A DNA stretch of 64,000 bases from assembly GCF_047495875.1 (NCBI RefSeq), contig NC_092497.1, positions 30,994,375 through 31,058,374 of the forward strand, written 5' to 3'. Below, in pieces: positions 21,607 through 34,562 of this stretch. Each line of letters starts with the position of its first letter. Within the stretch, counting starts at the first letter, position 1. This DNA is from Pithys albifrons albifrons (Eukaryota > Chordata > Aves > Passeriformes > Thamnophilidae). The position numbers and the translations under genes are program-made. The notes under the pieces were generated by a model, which was not told the DNA's origin, did not search any database, and was given only the letters and a program-made list of their open reading frames with translations.

Positions 21607-24600
21607 TTTTGGTTTTTTTCCCCTCAAACTGAGAGAGCAAAAAATTAGAAAAAAAAATTAATCAGGAAATGTCTACAGAGCACTTTGTAATAATAAAACA
21701 TGAACACAGTTACTCTTTTCCATACTATCACAGGCAGTGAATTACCACTGCTGTTTTAGCATACACATCTTAAATATTTATACAGCTCAGGTGAAAATAT
21801 ATTTCACTCAACAGGTTGCATATTGCAGTACCCACTTTTAGCTACTGGCCCCTAGTGTAGAGTAATGCAGAAGCTCAGGGTTTTTTTTTAAAGCAGAAAA
21901 CAAAAGGCAACTCTTTGCTTAAGTGTTCTTTATTTAACTGTGAATAAAAAATTCCATTCTAGCCAGTAAGACTTTGCCCTTCCTGTCATAAACTCATTCA
22001 GTCCCTGTCTGGGAATGCAGAGTCTGTTTTGGAATGGAGAACTCATTTATTTCACCAGGTATCACAGAGAGGCATGATGCCCCCAGGCATGCAGAATCTT
22101 TTCTTAAGAAGAGAAGAATTATGTTGGGTAAGCAAGGTCATAATACTTATGGAATAAAGGGATAAATAAGGAGGGCAGAAGCCAGACAGAGCAGCAGTGG
22201 GCCATGGGTGAGGATGATCTGGTTTCAGGACACCTGTGCAGGTTCAGGATAATCATTGCTTGCAGTTTCTACACCTCTCTCCCAAAACACAGAATAAATA
22301 GGAAAAAAGAAAATCATTTGCAATTGTCCAGAACTCAGGCAAAATTAAATATATTTGTTTCTACATTTTTATATTATATTTGACTGTATTTTTAAACATT
22401 TTAGTAGCCATAAAGTCATTGAACTTATTCTAAACAGTTAGTTAAAATCAACTTTTCTACATTAATATCAATATATTAAAATCAACTTGAAAACCAGCTG
22501 TTGTGGACATCCCAGAGGTGGTTCAATACATCCATCAATCCATGTATCTAGATGCTATGAATACCATGCTCCTTTGAAAATGACCCGCTAAGCTATTGCA
22601 CCCCAACTTGCATTGCTGTAATAGGTTATTGACTGATTTTAGGTTTAAGGGACTAACATAGTATTCAGTAATGACTCCGTGCTACAAGTTTATTGCAAGT
22701 ATCGAAGGTTCATTCACCCCAAGCAATTCAGTCAATAACCAATTTTTACACATGTATCTCCTTCAAAATTCCAAACCAATAATCCCTGGCTTTTTTTTTT
22801 TTTAATTATGTCAGTATCAGGCTAACATTTCCCATGGAAATCAATATGTGAGATTCATTAGCAAAAAATTTGCAGCACTGTTGGGATGCAAAGATATTAA
22901 AAATATTGATCTTGCAGGCCACTGATGTTTTGATTGACTTTAACGTTTGTAAGCAATAACAGAATTTCAATGACTGAAACAAAGTTTTGATTAAAATTAC
23001 AGATTTAATTTTTTTCTAGTTTACAGTTTCAAAGGGTATTGCATGGTTTACTTGTTTGCTGTAAATGATCATAGTAGTAAATAGTTTCTCATTTGTAAAT
23101 TTTAAGGTCTGTCACAAGTAACAAACCTTCAAATATACTTTTAATGAATTTTGATGTTTTGGTTCTACTACATCACATATATAATAGCAGCATGGGCAGG
23201 GCTAGATATATTTTTGAAGCATTTCCCCTTCTGCATGCTCATGTCTTGTGGGTTCTGCCACTGGCAGAAACAGTAATTTGGTATCATTCTTTTTTATCAC
23301 TGCTAATTAAACTTCAGCTGATGTTTCTACAGCAGCTGGCCATGACTTTGCTAAAGCCATCTTCTTAATGTGTTTCTCCTTCCAAAATAAATACCACAGA
23401 TAAAACAGACATTTTCTACACTCTGAGTCTTTCTGCCTTGGTATGCATATGCCTTCATTGCCATACGGTGTGAAAGTTTCACTACCTGGACCACATTCGC
23501 TACTACAGGACAGAAGTGGTACCCCTGCTCTAGGGATGGGGAAGCAAAGCATGGGGAAATTAGGGGATACCTTCAGACAACCTAGCTTCCATCCAGGTGG
23601 TAAAAGCTATGATGTGGTACCTCCAAAAGATGAGAAAGTTTGTTTCCAAAAGGCATCAGTACTGATGATAGAGTTAGGGTGTACAAATGGTTTGCTGTGG
23701 GCGGTACATGTGGTTGTTGTTGGCACTTGTGAGCTTTGGGCTAGTGCAAGACCTCCCTTTGCCCTGAGGTGCAGAAAGGCAGTGTAAACTACATAGGAAT
23801 ATTTGGAAAATAGAAATTAAATGGAATACTACAAGGAGACACCAGAAATGGATCCTTAAGGCCTCTGTCCCAAGAAGACTGTACCAGCATATGGAACCTG
23901 CTGCACCACTCAGACATCTCCATCACTCCATACTCAGACAGATAGAGCCTATATATGTGCTTATGTGTAAAAAAACCCACCCAAAAGTGGAGTTATAGTT
24001 TTATCATTCCAGTGACTGGCAGAGGGATACATCACTTCAGGCCCTTCCTGGTTTGCATTTCCATGATTCAGTATTATAACAGCTTATGATACATTCCTTT
24101 GGTCAGACTGGATTTCCTCACAACCTTTTTCATTTGAGAAGGTTTGTTTTCTTTGTGCTTATTGTATTACAGCCAGGATTGACCTGAGATGACAACAGTG
24201 GGGAGAGAACTTTAGGGAAAGAAAAAAATTTTCACATCAATGGATCATGTGAATTTTTTTTCTCTTTTTAAATCACAACCCTCTTCCTACTGACAGCCAA
24301 CTCAACAACTCCACAGCCCAACCTGACCCATGTGGCCAAGGGGGAAAAATCATCTCAAAAAGGAATAACCAAGGGACGAGGCACACTGAGTTATCTGGAC
24401 CACAAAATTAAGTTAAAGAGATGTGGTACCTGTGCAGTATTTAAGACAACATCCACCACAAAGGTACAGCTCCAGGATCTAAATCCTCTTAAGAAGTCAT
24501 GGCATGAATGGAGCTGAGTTAATACTATTCCCATGGATCCCACAGGTAGAAGCTTTTCCAGAGGTGTGCAATGCCCAAAAGCCCTGTGCCACTAACCACA

Positions 24601-25082
24601 CCACAACCCTCTAGAAAAGCCTTTGAACACTGACCCATGTTTTTGGTTCTGCTGTCCCAGTGGGGCTCTGCAATCCCATTAAGCTTTGATGTTTGTTACT
24701 ACTGATTGTCCACTTGGAGATATTTAAACAGAGTAAGAAGACTAGCATTACCAAGAAGTGCACATGGGAAGAAGAGAGACAACCTCAGCTCTGATTTGCC
24801 TCCAGGTGACCTGATCCAACCAAAGAACCTGTTCTCTCACTGCACAACATTAAGTGCTAGATTTTTGTCAAATGCCTACAGCAGGCAGTGCTTTTGTCTG
24901 CATCATGAGATCTTGGGAGGGATCAAGAAAGAAAACTACCCCTAAATACCCCATAATACGTATTGGTTTGGGCAAAGGGCAAACAACTTCCCAAACAAGA
25001 GACCCCTTCTGTAGACAAGGAGCTGGATGGCAAAGGAGTTCTGGACTGACAAAACTGTGTCTACAGACTGTCATCAGCCACT

Positions 25083-25212
25083 TAAAAAAACCCCAAAAAA
25101 ACCCACACACACACAAAAAAAATCCCCCCCCCAAACCAAAACCAAACACAAAACCAAACCCAAACTCAAAATCAAACCCAAAACAAACAAAAAGAAACCA
25201 ACAAACCACGCC
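25083..25212. repeat. A/C-only low-complexity tract
   Basis: About 130 bases made almost only of A and C, including a CA run (about 25102-25113), a run of nine C (about 25124-25132) and AAACC-type words. The minus strand is G/T-rich. ORFs rich in Lys and Pro or in Phe and Gly across it are artefacts of composition. Confidence 0.85.
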
Positions 25213-28200
25213 TCAAAGACCAATAAACTAAATAAGTGGATAGTTATTAATCTAACTATTAAAAGAAACTCAAAGGGATTGGTAATATTGCAAACGGTAT
25301 TCTATTCTGTCTGAACTATAAACAACTAAGCATCAATTTATAATCCTAGAAATTGAAATACCTTGTTCTCTGAACACATACAGAACAGGCAGTCTAGAAC
25401 AAGCTTTTTTATGCACTCTGACAATATGTCTACACCTGCTTTGAAAACAGCTCCAGGCTGGGGAACATATTTCAGGGCTTCAGCACACAAGTTTCCTGCA
25501 GACTCAGCTGCAGGGGTTTGAATTGCTGCTGCTCTCTGGAGCTCATCTTGCCTCTCTACTGAACAAAAGCCCCAGAGGTAGAATTTGCAGAAATTAACAT
25601 ATCCAGCATATTAACACAAATGCATCCTTTTTGCAGATTAAGGTTGTCATCTTGCAGGAACATGCATATCCCTCTACAGACTTTGGTGGAGAGGAGGTGG
25701 TCAGCAAAAGTATGGGCAGAGGCTGAGACAGTCAAATAGTCATTGGCCTGTCTCCATGCACATTCAAGGCCAAGACTATGAGCTCTGAAGCCAGGCCCTT
25801 GCCCACTGAAACACATTATTTTCATATTTTGTATATAATTTCACCAACAGCAGACAGAAGCAATCCTGGATCTGCTGTGGGCTGAGTGCTGGAGACACGG
25901 GTGAAAAGCTCTGCATCTCACAAGCCATGCTCCAAGCTCCTATTTATTAATTCTAAGGATTGCCTGGGACAGAGTACAAAATGTTCACACCATTCATTTT
26001 TTTGCATATTCATCTTGCCTATCACAACAAAGAGACAAATTTAGAATATTTTTTTAAGATTTGCCTTCAGTGTCTAGCTGTTAGTGTAGTTGCTAATGAA
26101 TTACTATTTGCATGAAGCACACTACTACCCAGTACTCCTGAGTGAAGCAGATGGTCCTTATTTCATAATGTAGACAAACACGATGCTGTGTCTCTCCTTT
26201 TTGCTCATCCAAGTTCAGGACAGCCACGGCAGACCTGAGGAAGGAGATCTGCATACTGACTCCTGAATGAGCAGTCTGAGCTCAATCTCCAGCTTTGGCT
26301 AACACACTTTTTACTCCACGAGCTTCTGAAAATTCACAAGGTAACAGTGAGGATGACTTAAACATTGTGAGATTTAACAAATAATTTGGGGGTTCTTGTT
26401 TCTTGTTGATGTCAGCTGAAAAAAATTCAAGTTTCGTTTTTCCACCACTAGATGGGCAGAAAATTACAAAAAATGCAAGACAGAAATAGGTCTGTAAATA
26501 AAATACACATCACCAACTCATTAAAAAAAACATAAGTAAGAAGGATATATTGTTATCATCTGGTATTAGCAATACCATACCTAAGCACTCATCACTTTTG
26601 CTGATGACCTGAGATATTCTAATGCAAAAACAAACACTGCTATCTACTTAATATCATCATTCATGATCCTGAAATTGAAGTAGATGAAGAGGCAATGAGT
26701 TATAACATAGAGAAAAAGTAATGTATCTGGAATTGGCAAGCAGGGATTAGAGTAAAGGCTCTATCAAGACAGGGCAAGGGCCACTTCCAATAAATTAGTG
26801 ACATCCTTGGTGGACTGACTCCTCTTTCCATCAGATGTTATGATGTCAGCTTTACTATTTGGCTGTGATTTTGGTGAAGTTTCAGTAAAGGAGCATAGAA
26901 GACTACCTGTGTGAGTGTTTTAGTGCAGTCAGAGAACTAATGGTCAAACACAAGAAGATGTTAGACATCTCTGAAAAAGCACTCAGTCCTCATGTCCCAC
27001 TGATACCAACAGAGATGTAAACTTTGTGTGCTCAGAAGTATCTGGACTGATTCATTAAATCACACCTGGCTGAATGAAAGATGCAGATTTTAAATTAACA
27101 TAGCAACCACACACAAACAAAAAATGTCTTGTCTTACTAAATATTTTTAAAAAAGAAAGTAAAAGACCACTTTCCAAGTAAGTTAAAACATCACCGATCT
27201 CAGTAGTCTATATAAAATATAAAGAATCAATTATAGACTCAGAAATTCTTAAATGATCTTCAGGGTTTCAGGATTTTTTTGCAGTTATGTATATTGGGCT
27301 TTCATGGCAAACCTCAAAGACTGATATAGTAAAAGAGCTTAAAACATAAAAATACAACTTAAAAAAATGACACAAACACAATAAAAAACCCAAACCAAAA
27401 AACTTTTTGGCACTAAAGCATACACTTTGTCCCCTGCAGCTAAAAGTCACATACTGAGAGTGCATGTTCTGTTAAGAATTACTATTTTCAAGCATAGCTA
27501 GTGATTTTGGACAGTAACATTAAAGAAATCTGCAATCTGGCAGTTTTCTCATTGCACATTTACTAAAGCATCCCTGCTGACCAAATTCCCAGGAGTTTAG
27601 GGACCTGGCCTCATGGAATGAAAAAAAAGAAAAAAAATTTGAAAGGTTCCCAAGGTACTGTTTTGACCTGGTTAATAGTTTTCCCCCTAGCAATACCATC
27701 ATTTCAATCTACTCCCTGGAAAATATTGCAAATGCAAGAGCACTTTTCTTTCCTGGGAACAGGGTGGAAATGAAGCTGGACACAGCCCGCACAATGCCTG
27801 CAGAAGGTAGTGTTCTCAGTAAACAGTTTTCTGCAAGCTGTAAGATCAGGGACAAACTGATCAGCACAAATTATTTCACTAAGTTCACTTATTGCAAAAC
27901 CGCAAATCACTTGTCTGAGGACGTTCTCGAGTTAACATGAATAAAAGGCAGACTTCACTTTTTACTCTTCCATGTTTTACTGTTGTGTACAAAGGTTTGT
28001 TTACTTACTGTAAGTTACATAAGCTGCATGCATCCTTTTTGTTTCTTATTAACAAATTCACAAAGCAATCCGGATTTCAAGCTGTTTGCTGCATGCACGT
28101 ATGCAATGAATGCATTGTACATAAACACTTTTTACTAAGGCTTATTTGCTATTGCCTGTGTGTGAATGATGACTTCAGCAATGTGATGTAATTGTTTTAC

Positions 28201-30767
28201 TCCCTTACTGGGGACACTGTGGACATCAAAAACAATGACAAGGGATAGCATCTTTCTGGTTAACACTTTCTAACAGACTTTCTTTTGCTATTGTATGTCA
28301 GACTGAGGAGGACACTGTTATCAATAACTGTCAGTCCTCTGTATTTAGATAATGTCACCCAACACATCTGCCAGAAAGCAAAACTGAAACTTTGCAATAT
28401 TAAAAAAATATATGATACATTACTTAAACAGCTTTGCATGACTGTACTGTACAGTGTTTATTTTATTTAAAAAAAGACATCAAGATTGTGTTCAAAATTA
28501 TGAAAATAGCTTAAAAACTAGGAATCTGAGAATCTGCATCATCTGCATTTTCAGTCAATTAGCTTTCTTTTTCTTTGCCCATTCATGCAGTCATGGACAA
28601 GCAGGTATGACAGAGATGTCTCTTGATCCATGCCCTAGCCCACATCAAGACCTGCTGCACCTACCTCCCTTCTGACAAAGATCTGTTTCCCCTGTTCTTA
28701 TCCACTTCCTCCAGTGACAGAGAAACTGAAGGGGCAGTATCCACCAGACATATCATTAGAAAGTTTCCTTATTGTCTAATCCAAACTTTTCCTGTCATTA
28801 TTTAATTTTATCTTTTTTCATACTATTTACCAGGTGTGCAGAGAACAGACTGTTCCTTTCTTCTTTGCAACACTCTTTCACATATCAAATGATTTCCACC
28901 ATGTTCTTTCTTTCAGTACTCTTTTTTTTAGGTTAAAACTTCTCAGGTTTTTTTCACCCTTTTTCTGAAGGCCACATTTTCTAGACTTCTGCTTTCTTTT
29001 GCAGGTTCTCTAGTTTGTTCTCCTCTTTCATGCTTGTACTGTCCATCAGCATACAGAGGATCCAAGCTGAAGCCTGTTATAGGTTTACCGACAAAGCCTC
29101 GCCAACAGTTTTGAAAGCTCTATAGCTATAAGACATTTCTGCAAAAGATTTGTCTTTCTGCAGCAATACATCATTGTTTGACTTATCCTCTATCTGCTGC
29201 TCCAAAGCAATTTATTCTCCAGGGAACAAAAGCAAATATTATTTAACTTCTGTGGTTCTCTCCATGCAGGCCCTGAAGAATTAATCCCTGCACAAGCCTC
29301 ACTCCTCTTCTTCAGGGTCTCCCTTCTGCTAGGTTTGGATCAAAATCTGCTGTTGCTGTAATGCCAGTACATTGTGGCACAAGGTCCCTTTTAGTAGTCA
29401 GGAGCAGCAGAGCTTTCATGTCTTGTGGCAGTTGACAGGAAGAAAGGCTGATTCTCAAAGAGGGACTGGAAAACTGCTGCCAGTGTAAAGATGTGAGCAT
29501 TACTGGTGCAGCACTGCTTTCCTTTGCTTCTGAGTATATCCAGAAACAGGAAAAAGGTCTTTAATTTCCTTTGTGGATAACCATAGAGTTACCCAACTCA
29601 TTCAGACACAAACTTGGGTGCTTGTGCCATATGCCCCAAAAATCACTTCGGCGGAAGGAGCCCTAAAGTTTCCTTTGGAGGGCAAAGACATTGCTCTAAT
29701 TCTGTTACATCATTGCTATTCATTGACTTGTACAATCCCGAGCAATTTGCTGAACCCAAACAGTTCCCAGATAATAATTATGTAGCAAAGCAGGCATTTG
29801 CATGGTAAAGACTCAGCACAAAACTTCCTTTTTACTGGAATGTATTGAGGAAATAAGGAGACAAGAGGACATCTAGTCATAAATGTGGAGACTGATGGGT
29901 TTTGCAGACCTGCCTCTACAGCCTTTTCCTCCTATCTCTGATAGCTGGACCAGAAGACAGAATCTAATCCTGCTTCTTTTTAGTGGAGGAAAAGATGAAG
30001 AAAAACAGATCATTGCTGAAGAATAATAATGTCCAATTTTGCTAGAAATGAAGTTTCCTATCAGTTCAGGAAATGTAACCAATGCTGTGTTGATCTACAC
30101 AACAAATACTTGAAAGTAATTGTTTTTCCATCTATGCATCAAAATGAGAAGACAGGGATGGCTAGAGCAGGTCAGAGAAAACATTACATGGTAGCTATAT
30201 CAGCAAAATGCAGTCTATGTGAAACCTTAGAAAAAATTTATTTGCAACTAACTGATGAGGTTCTTTGCATTTGCAGAGTATCTTTGACATGTCTCCTGCA
30301 GGAAGTGCAGGATACAGCTAGATGTTACCAAACTGTGTAGACAGAACATGCTGGGCCATCAGAACATGAGATGACCTGTACAGTTAGAGGCTGAAATGCC
30401 AAAGGGTTTGCAAGAAACCAAAGGGGTCACAAACAACCTCAGTTTTTTAACAGATGCCTATTTCCTGGAGAAAATCATGGGGCCTAATATGAGGACTGTA
30501 TCACTAACTCATTCAGCAGTCTCATAAGCAATTATTTCTATGCAGCCTCATTAGAAATTTCCTGTCCAGAACTCAAGGAACCACTCACATGTACACTCAG
30601 AGTCAATTAAGACAATCTGCCACCTCTCTGATGCTCAAAAGCAAACAATCGGCCCAATTTCTGCTTAACACACTGTAATTTTGTCATGGATGAATATGTG
30701 TATGGTAAACCTTACAGTTATTTGCTGTATGAAAAGGAAACTGTATATAACTTGTATATGTCCTCAT

Positions 30768-30801
30768 AATAGATATAGATATATATATATAGATATATAT
30801 A
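30768..30801. repeat. AT/GATA microsatellite
   Basis: ATAGATATAGATATATATAT followed by AGATATATATAT: a degenerate AT repeat with interspersed GATA units. Confidence 0.85.
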
Positions 30802-30906
30802 TTCAGCAAGAGTTTATGTCTGCAAGTGTTTTGTCATTATTTATTGTAGTTGTGCCAGTAGTGGTTTTCTTTTAGTATTTTTGCTTTACTAACTCTAGTC
30901 ATTATG

Positions 30907-30932
30907 ACTTTATTAAGCTTAATTAATAAAGT
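30907..30932. repeat. Short perfect palindrome
   Basis: Ten-base arms ACTTTATTAA and TTAATAAAGT flank a six-base centre GCTTAA. It is AT-rich, so a chance origin is possible. Confidence 0.7.
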
Positions 30933-31951
30933 AAGTATCTGAATTAAGTGAGGGCTCATCTATATATACCAGGGTATAACTATATCCCTGCTAATCTATC
31001 AGCTATCACAGCACACCACTACAATTTCCATGGGAATCACGTGGGCTGAAGGTACTGAAAATCCTCAGACCTGGTGGCGCAGTTCCACAATGCCCCCTGA
31101 GATGAAATGGAGTACACAAGGAGCACAAGGCTTCCCTGCAACACCCGTGCTAATACTGCTCATAATGATGAACTATTACAGGTGCTAGTCTGAGCAAACT
31201 GTCAGAAGAAATGATGCATTGTTGACAACAGTGGTACAGAAAGTAAAATGGATATACTTTCTACAGGGTGGAAAACCCAGAGGCAACATGCTTCCTGTAA
31301 GCAGCAAGTATGTAAGAGTATATAAGATGAGCAGATCAAAGTTTCATATGCACCAGGGATCAGCACAGGTCACGAAAATCATGGAAATGCAAATTTTCTG
31401 ACAAACTGTAGGATGTGCATGAAACAAAACACATGAGAAGCTAGGATACACAGATTCTGCCAAAGACTGCCTCAGACTTTTGCTCCTTGCCTATATACGT
31501 ATACACAAAATCTGTAAATAAAATTCATTCCATGTATGTCACCTAGAGACAGGTGTCTCACATGAACACGATGTTTCTGCCAATACAGATTTACAAAACT
31601 TTCTAGTAAATGCTCATCATTGGGGAAGGGACCATGCATGCTTTACTATAAGTAAGCAATTGGAACTAAATTAATCCTAATAATTAAAAAATAGCAGATT
31701 CATTACCATAGCTGTCCAACCCACTGCAGGTTCTCCCTTCTGCGTGTAAGAGGAATTTGAGATAAGGCAGCAGCACAAGAGGGCAATGCTACCTGAAACT
31801 TAGTGCTCTCTAGTCACAGCCCATTTTTAGTTTTTAAGAAATAAACCAATGAGTGCAGAAAAAACATGGACAGCTGTAATCCACAGGAGCAATCTTGTCA
31901 CAACATGTGTTACCGCAGTTTGACACTTTTACATTTGCACTTTGTTGTAAT

Positions 31952-32555
31952 TGTGATAGTTTTGGCTTTAGCCCTCTAGCCTAAATTTAGCAGGCCCAAA
32001 GGATGTGACATAGATCAGAAGGGACAAGCATCACCTGACTTAAACAACTAAAGAGGTATTTCATATCCTCTGACATCATCAAGAATTGTCAAGAGGTATA
32101 AACAGAGAGAGAGAAGGAACTTCTGTCTCTTTTGGGTTTTGCCTCAGACCTGTAAAGACACACTGCCTGCCTCTGCCGAGATTAGGCCTTGCCGCCATCC
32201 CCACTGTGTTATCCAGGGAGGTGAACATTTTCTTGGCAATTTCTGTCCTCTCTTGCTGGAAGTTTTCTTTGGAAGAGTTGTTAGGAGGTTTTGTGGGGTT
32301 TGGGTGGTTGGAATCTGTATTATTTGGTTGGGTGACTCGGTAGTTATTGTTGTTAGTCTGGTTTTCTTTTCTCACATTTGTATATATATGTATTATATCA
32401 TATTCTGTTTTTAATTGTTTTTATTTTGTATAATATAAGAAGCTTGCTACTTCAGGTTTTGGGTTTTTTCTTTCCCTCCTTTTCCCTTGGTTGGAGGGGG
32501 GGACCCTTTCTCTCTGTGTTGGGCAGTTGGCATTTTGCCAGCTCAACCCAAGACA
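31952..32555 (+). mobile_element. Solo LTR, Phe-type family, with target duplications
   Basis: The 604-bp LTR starts TGTGATAGTTTTGG and ends CAACCCAAGACA. Exact 5-bp duplications GTAAT flank it (31947-31951 and 32556-32560), showing a real insertion later reduced to one LTR by recombination. It resembles the 5' LTR of element 2: shared AGTTTTGGCTTTAG, GAGGTATTTCATATC, TGACATCATCA and GGCATTTTGCCAGCTCAA. A TATA box (GTATAAAC, 32096-32103) follows the TGACATCATC motif by about 20 bases. The U5 hairpin is at 32525-32543. Confidence 0.88.
32096..32103 (+). promoter_or_regulatory. LTR TATA box
   Basis: GTATAAAC lies in the U3 part of the solo LTR, downstream of a CRE/AP-1-like TGACATCATC, the same order as in the 5' LTR of element 2 (GTATAAC, 63143-63149 on the minus strand). 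Confidence 0.55.
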
Positions 32556-32560
32556 GTAAT

Positions 32561-33931
32561 GTAGCACAGCAACATAATTGACTACTGGTAGGTAGTTTAC
32601 ATTAGTCCTCAAAAGGTTAAGAAGCTGATTATAGCTAAAAACCAGCTTTGCCTTGGGCTTCAGTGGCTCTGTGTAATCAAATTAGACAAGCAGGGCACAG
32701 TGTCACCTAATGCAAACCATGGCACTTTCTTCTGTTTCGACCTTTCTCATTAGATGATCAAGCAAGGTTTTAGCTTATTCCAAACATTTTGATCAGACTA
32801 GTTACCAAAAAACTCTGAGTGATAAGCCAGGCATTCATCTACATCATTCTCTTGAGTGACTCAGTGAGAACACAGTCAAGAAATTCCACAGGAACAACAT
32901 CAACTTTGCTTTCACCCAAAATAACCTCTTGAACTAATTATCGTTTTTTGAGATTGGAGGATGGGAAAGGTTTCAGAAGGTGAATAGCAATGACTTGAAA
33001 CGCCAGTATATCTTTAGCCTCTGCCTTTATCTCAGCAAACAGGTAACTTCATAAACACAGCAGAAAACACATTAGAATTTCTAAGAAACCATGGGTAACC
33101 CATTCAGCAGAGTTGTAGCTCACTACTTCTATGCAGCCACACGGGTCTTTGAAGTCAAGCAAGGTGAATGCTATAATGGGAGTGCTTAAGGAGGTTTTAA
33201 TAATGTAGACAGAGGAACAAGACTGCCTAACATCAGAAGAATGCTTTGCACACCACCACAGGATAACTAAATTTAAATGCAGGCTGCAGCACTGGTTGCT
33301 TCCATAATTGTGTCATCTTTGAACATGAAGCAACAAAAGATTAAACAGGCAAAGAATATATAAAGAAAAGGAATGGGAAATTTAGATAAAACCCTGCAAG
33401 TTAAGGAAATCCCTATGCCTTCCTGAATTTTCTGCATGAATCTCAAAAAGATTTGTTGAATCTTTACATACTCATCTTTAAGCTAAACTTCAGCTCTGCT
33501 TTTCTATGTACTGTACCTAATTTATAGAGCTTTTATGTGGTGAAAACAAGTAAGCATGTGAAACAATAACTTCTGCAGGTGATTTGTGCATATTTATTTT
33601 CTGACAATGAAATCCAAACTTGTTATTTTAATTGTTTAAGTCATAGATGAAAAGTTACAGAAGCCAAGTCTCCATATTTGCACACTCTTGTTGGTTCCTG
33701 CTAATCCAGCACTGCTTCAAGAATTAGTTTGTGGTTAGGTTGCCTTGCCATAGATCACACTTCTAGGCTGCAAGCTGTGCAAAAAAATCAATATACCAAG
33801 TTTAACATAAGGGTAGGAAACATGATGTCCTCATATATTTTCAATGAACTTCAAATGACTGTACTGTTACTAGTCTGCACAGTTTATTTGAAAGAAATGT
33901 GCTCTTTAAGAAGAGAAAAAATCTATTACAT
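32561..33931. other. Intron-like DNA, nothing recognised
   Basis: No repeat family, exon or RNA gene seen. Confidence 0.5.
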
Positions 33932-34562
33932 TGTTATGAGCCACCCCAGAAGGCAAGGGTAACCAAGGTTCTTGTCAATGGATCCCTTGGGGTGGATTAG
34001 AGTTAAATGACACTGACTGATCAGTGTTTATAAATGTATAATGTCGGGTTTATTTTAGAACAAATTGATTACAATAGAAAACAGGTATGTAGTTGTTTTT
34101 GTTATTATTGTGTATAGTAATATAGCAATATAAAAGCATAAAAATAATACTTTAGAAAATGTATAAGAAAAAGAACGAGAAAAAAAAATAGGAGAAGAAA
34201 GATACCACGTATCCAGCAATAAAACTTCATTGTATCTGTTGGTTGACACAATGGTCACCGTCTTGATCCATCAGAGGTGGGGGAAAGCCCACAAAACACC
34301 AGGTTCAATGGGTTAATACACATTTAGGTTTAGGTGGAAGGCCCAGGTACCTACCCTGAAGTGACACGGTGGATCACATGCAGTCCCTCTGGTGGAAAGC
34401 CCCAGAAATTAGTCTAGGGGCACTTTAGAGGTCTTTCATGGCTTATGACACCTTGTAAGACATGACAGCTGCCTCTCTCATTAGTGTGGTTGAGTCAGAT
34501 ATGCCCCATCAGAAAGAATGAACACCTTCAGCACTATGTGTGTGAATGTAAAGGCCCTAACA
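33932..34562 (-). mobile_element. Probable solo LTR of a third family
   Basis: Read on the minus strand, the segment starts TGTTAGGGCC and ends GGCTCATAACA, giving TG...CA ends over 631 bp. It has a GC-richer U3-like half, and a T-rich and AT-rich half with an AATAAA-type signal (CTAAAATAAACC) near its end. No target duplication is visible with these ends (CTTTC versus TACAT), and no other copy is in the window, so this is weaker than the other LTR calls. Another interspersed repeat type is possible. Confidence 0.45.

Larger units (their letters stand above)
21607..31946. other. Intron-like DNA, no gene recognised
   Basis: About 10 kb of AT-rich sequence. It holds an A/C-rich low-complexity tract (25083-25212), a degenerate AT/GATA microsatellite (30768-30801) and a short palindrome (30907-30932). 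No exon or transposon is recognised. A stretch near 29570-29810 has two overlapping short frames without family resemblance. Confidence 0.5.

Noticed and set aside
25027..25314. Lys/Pro-rich ORFs over the A/C tract
   Set aside because: Pure low-complexity artefact.
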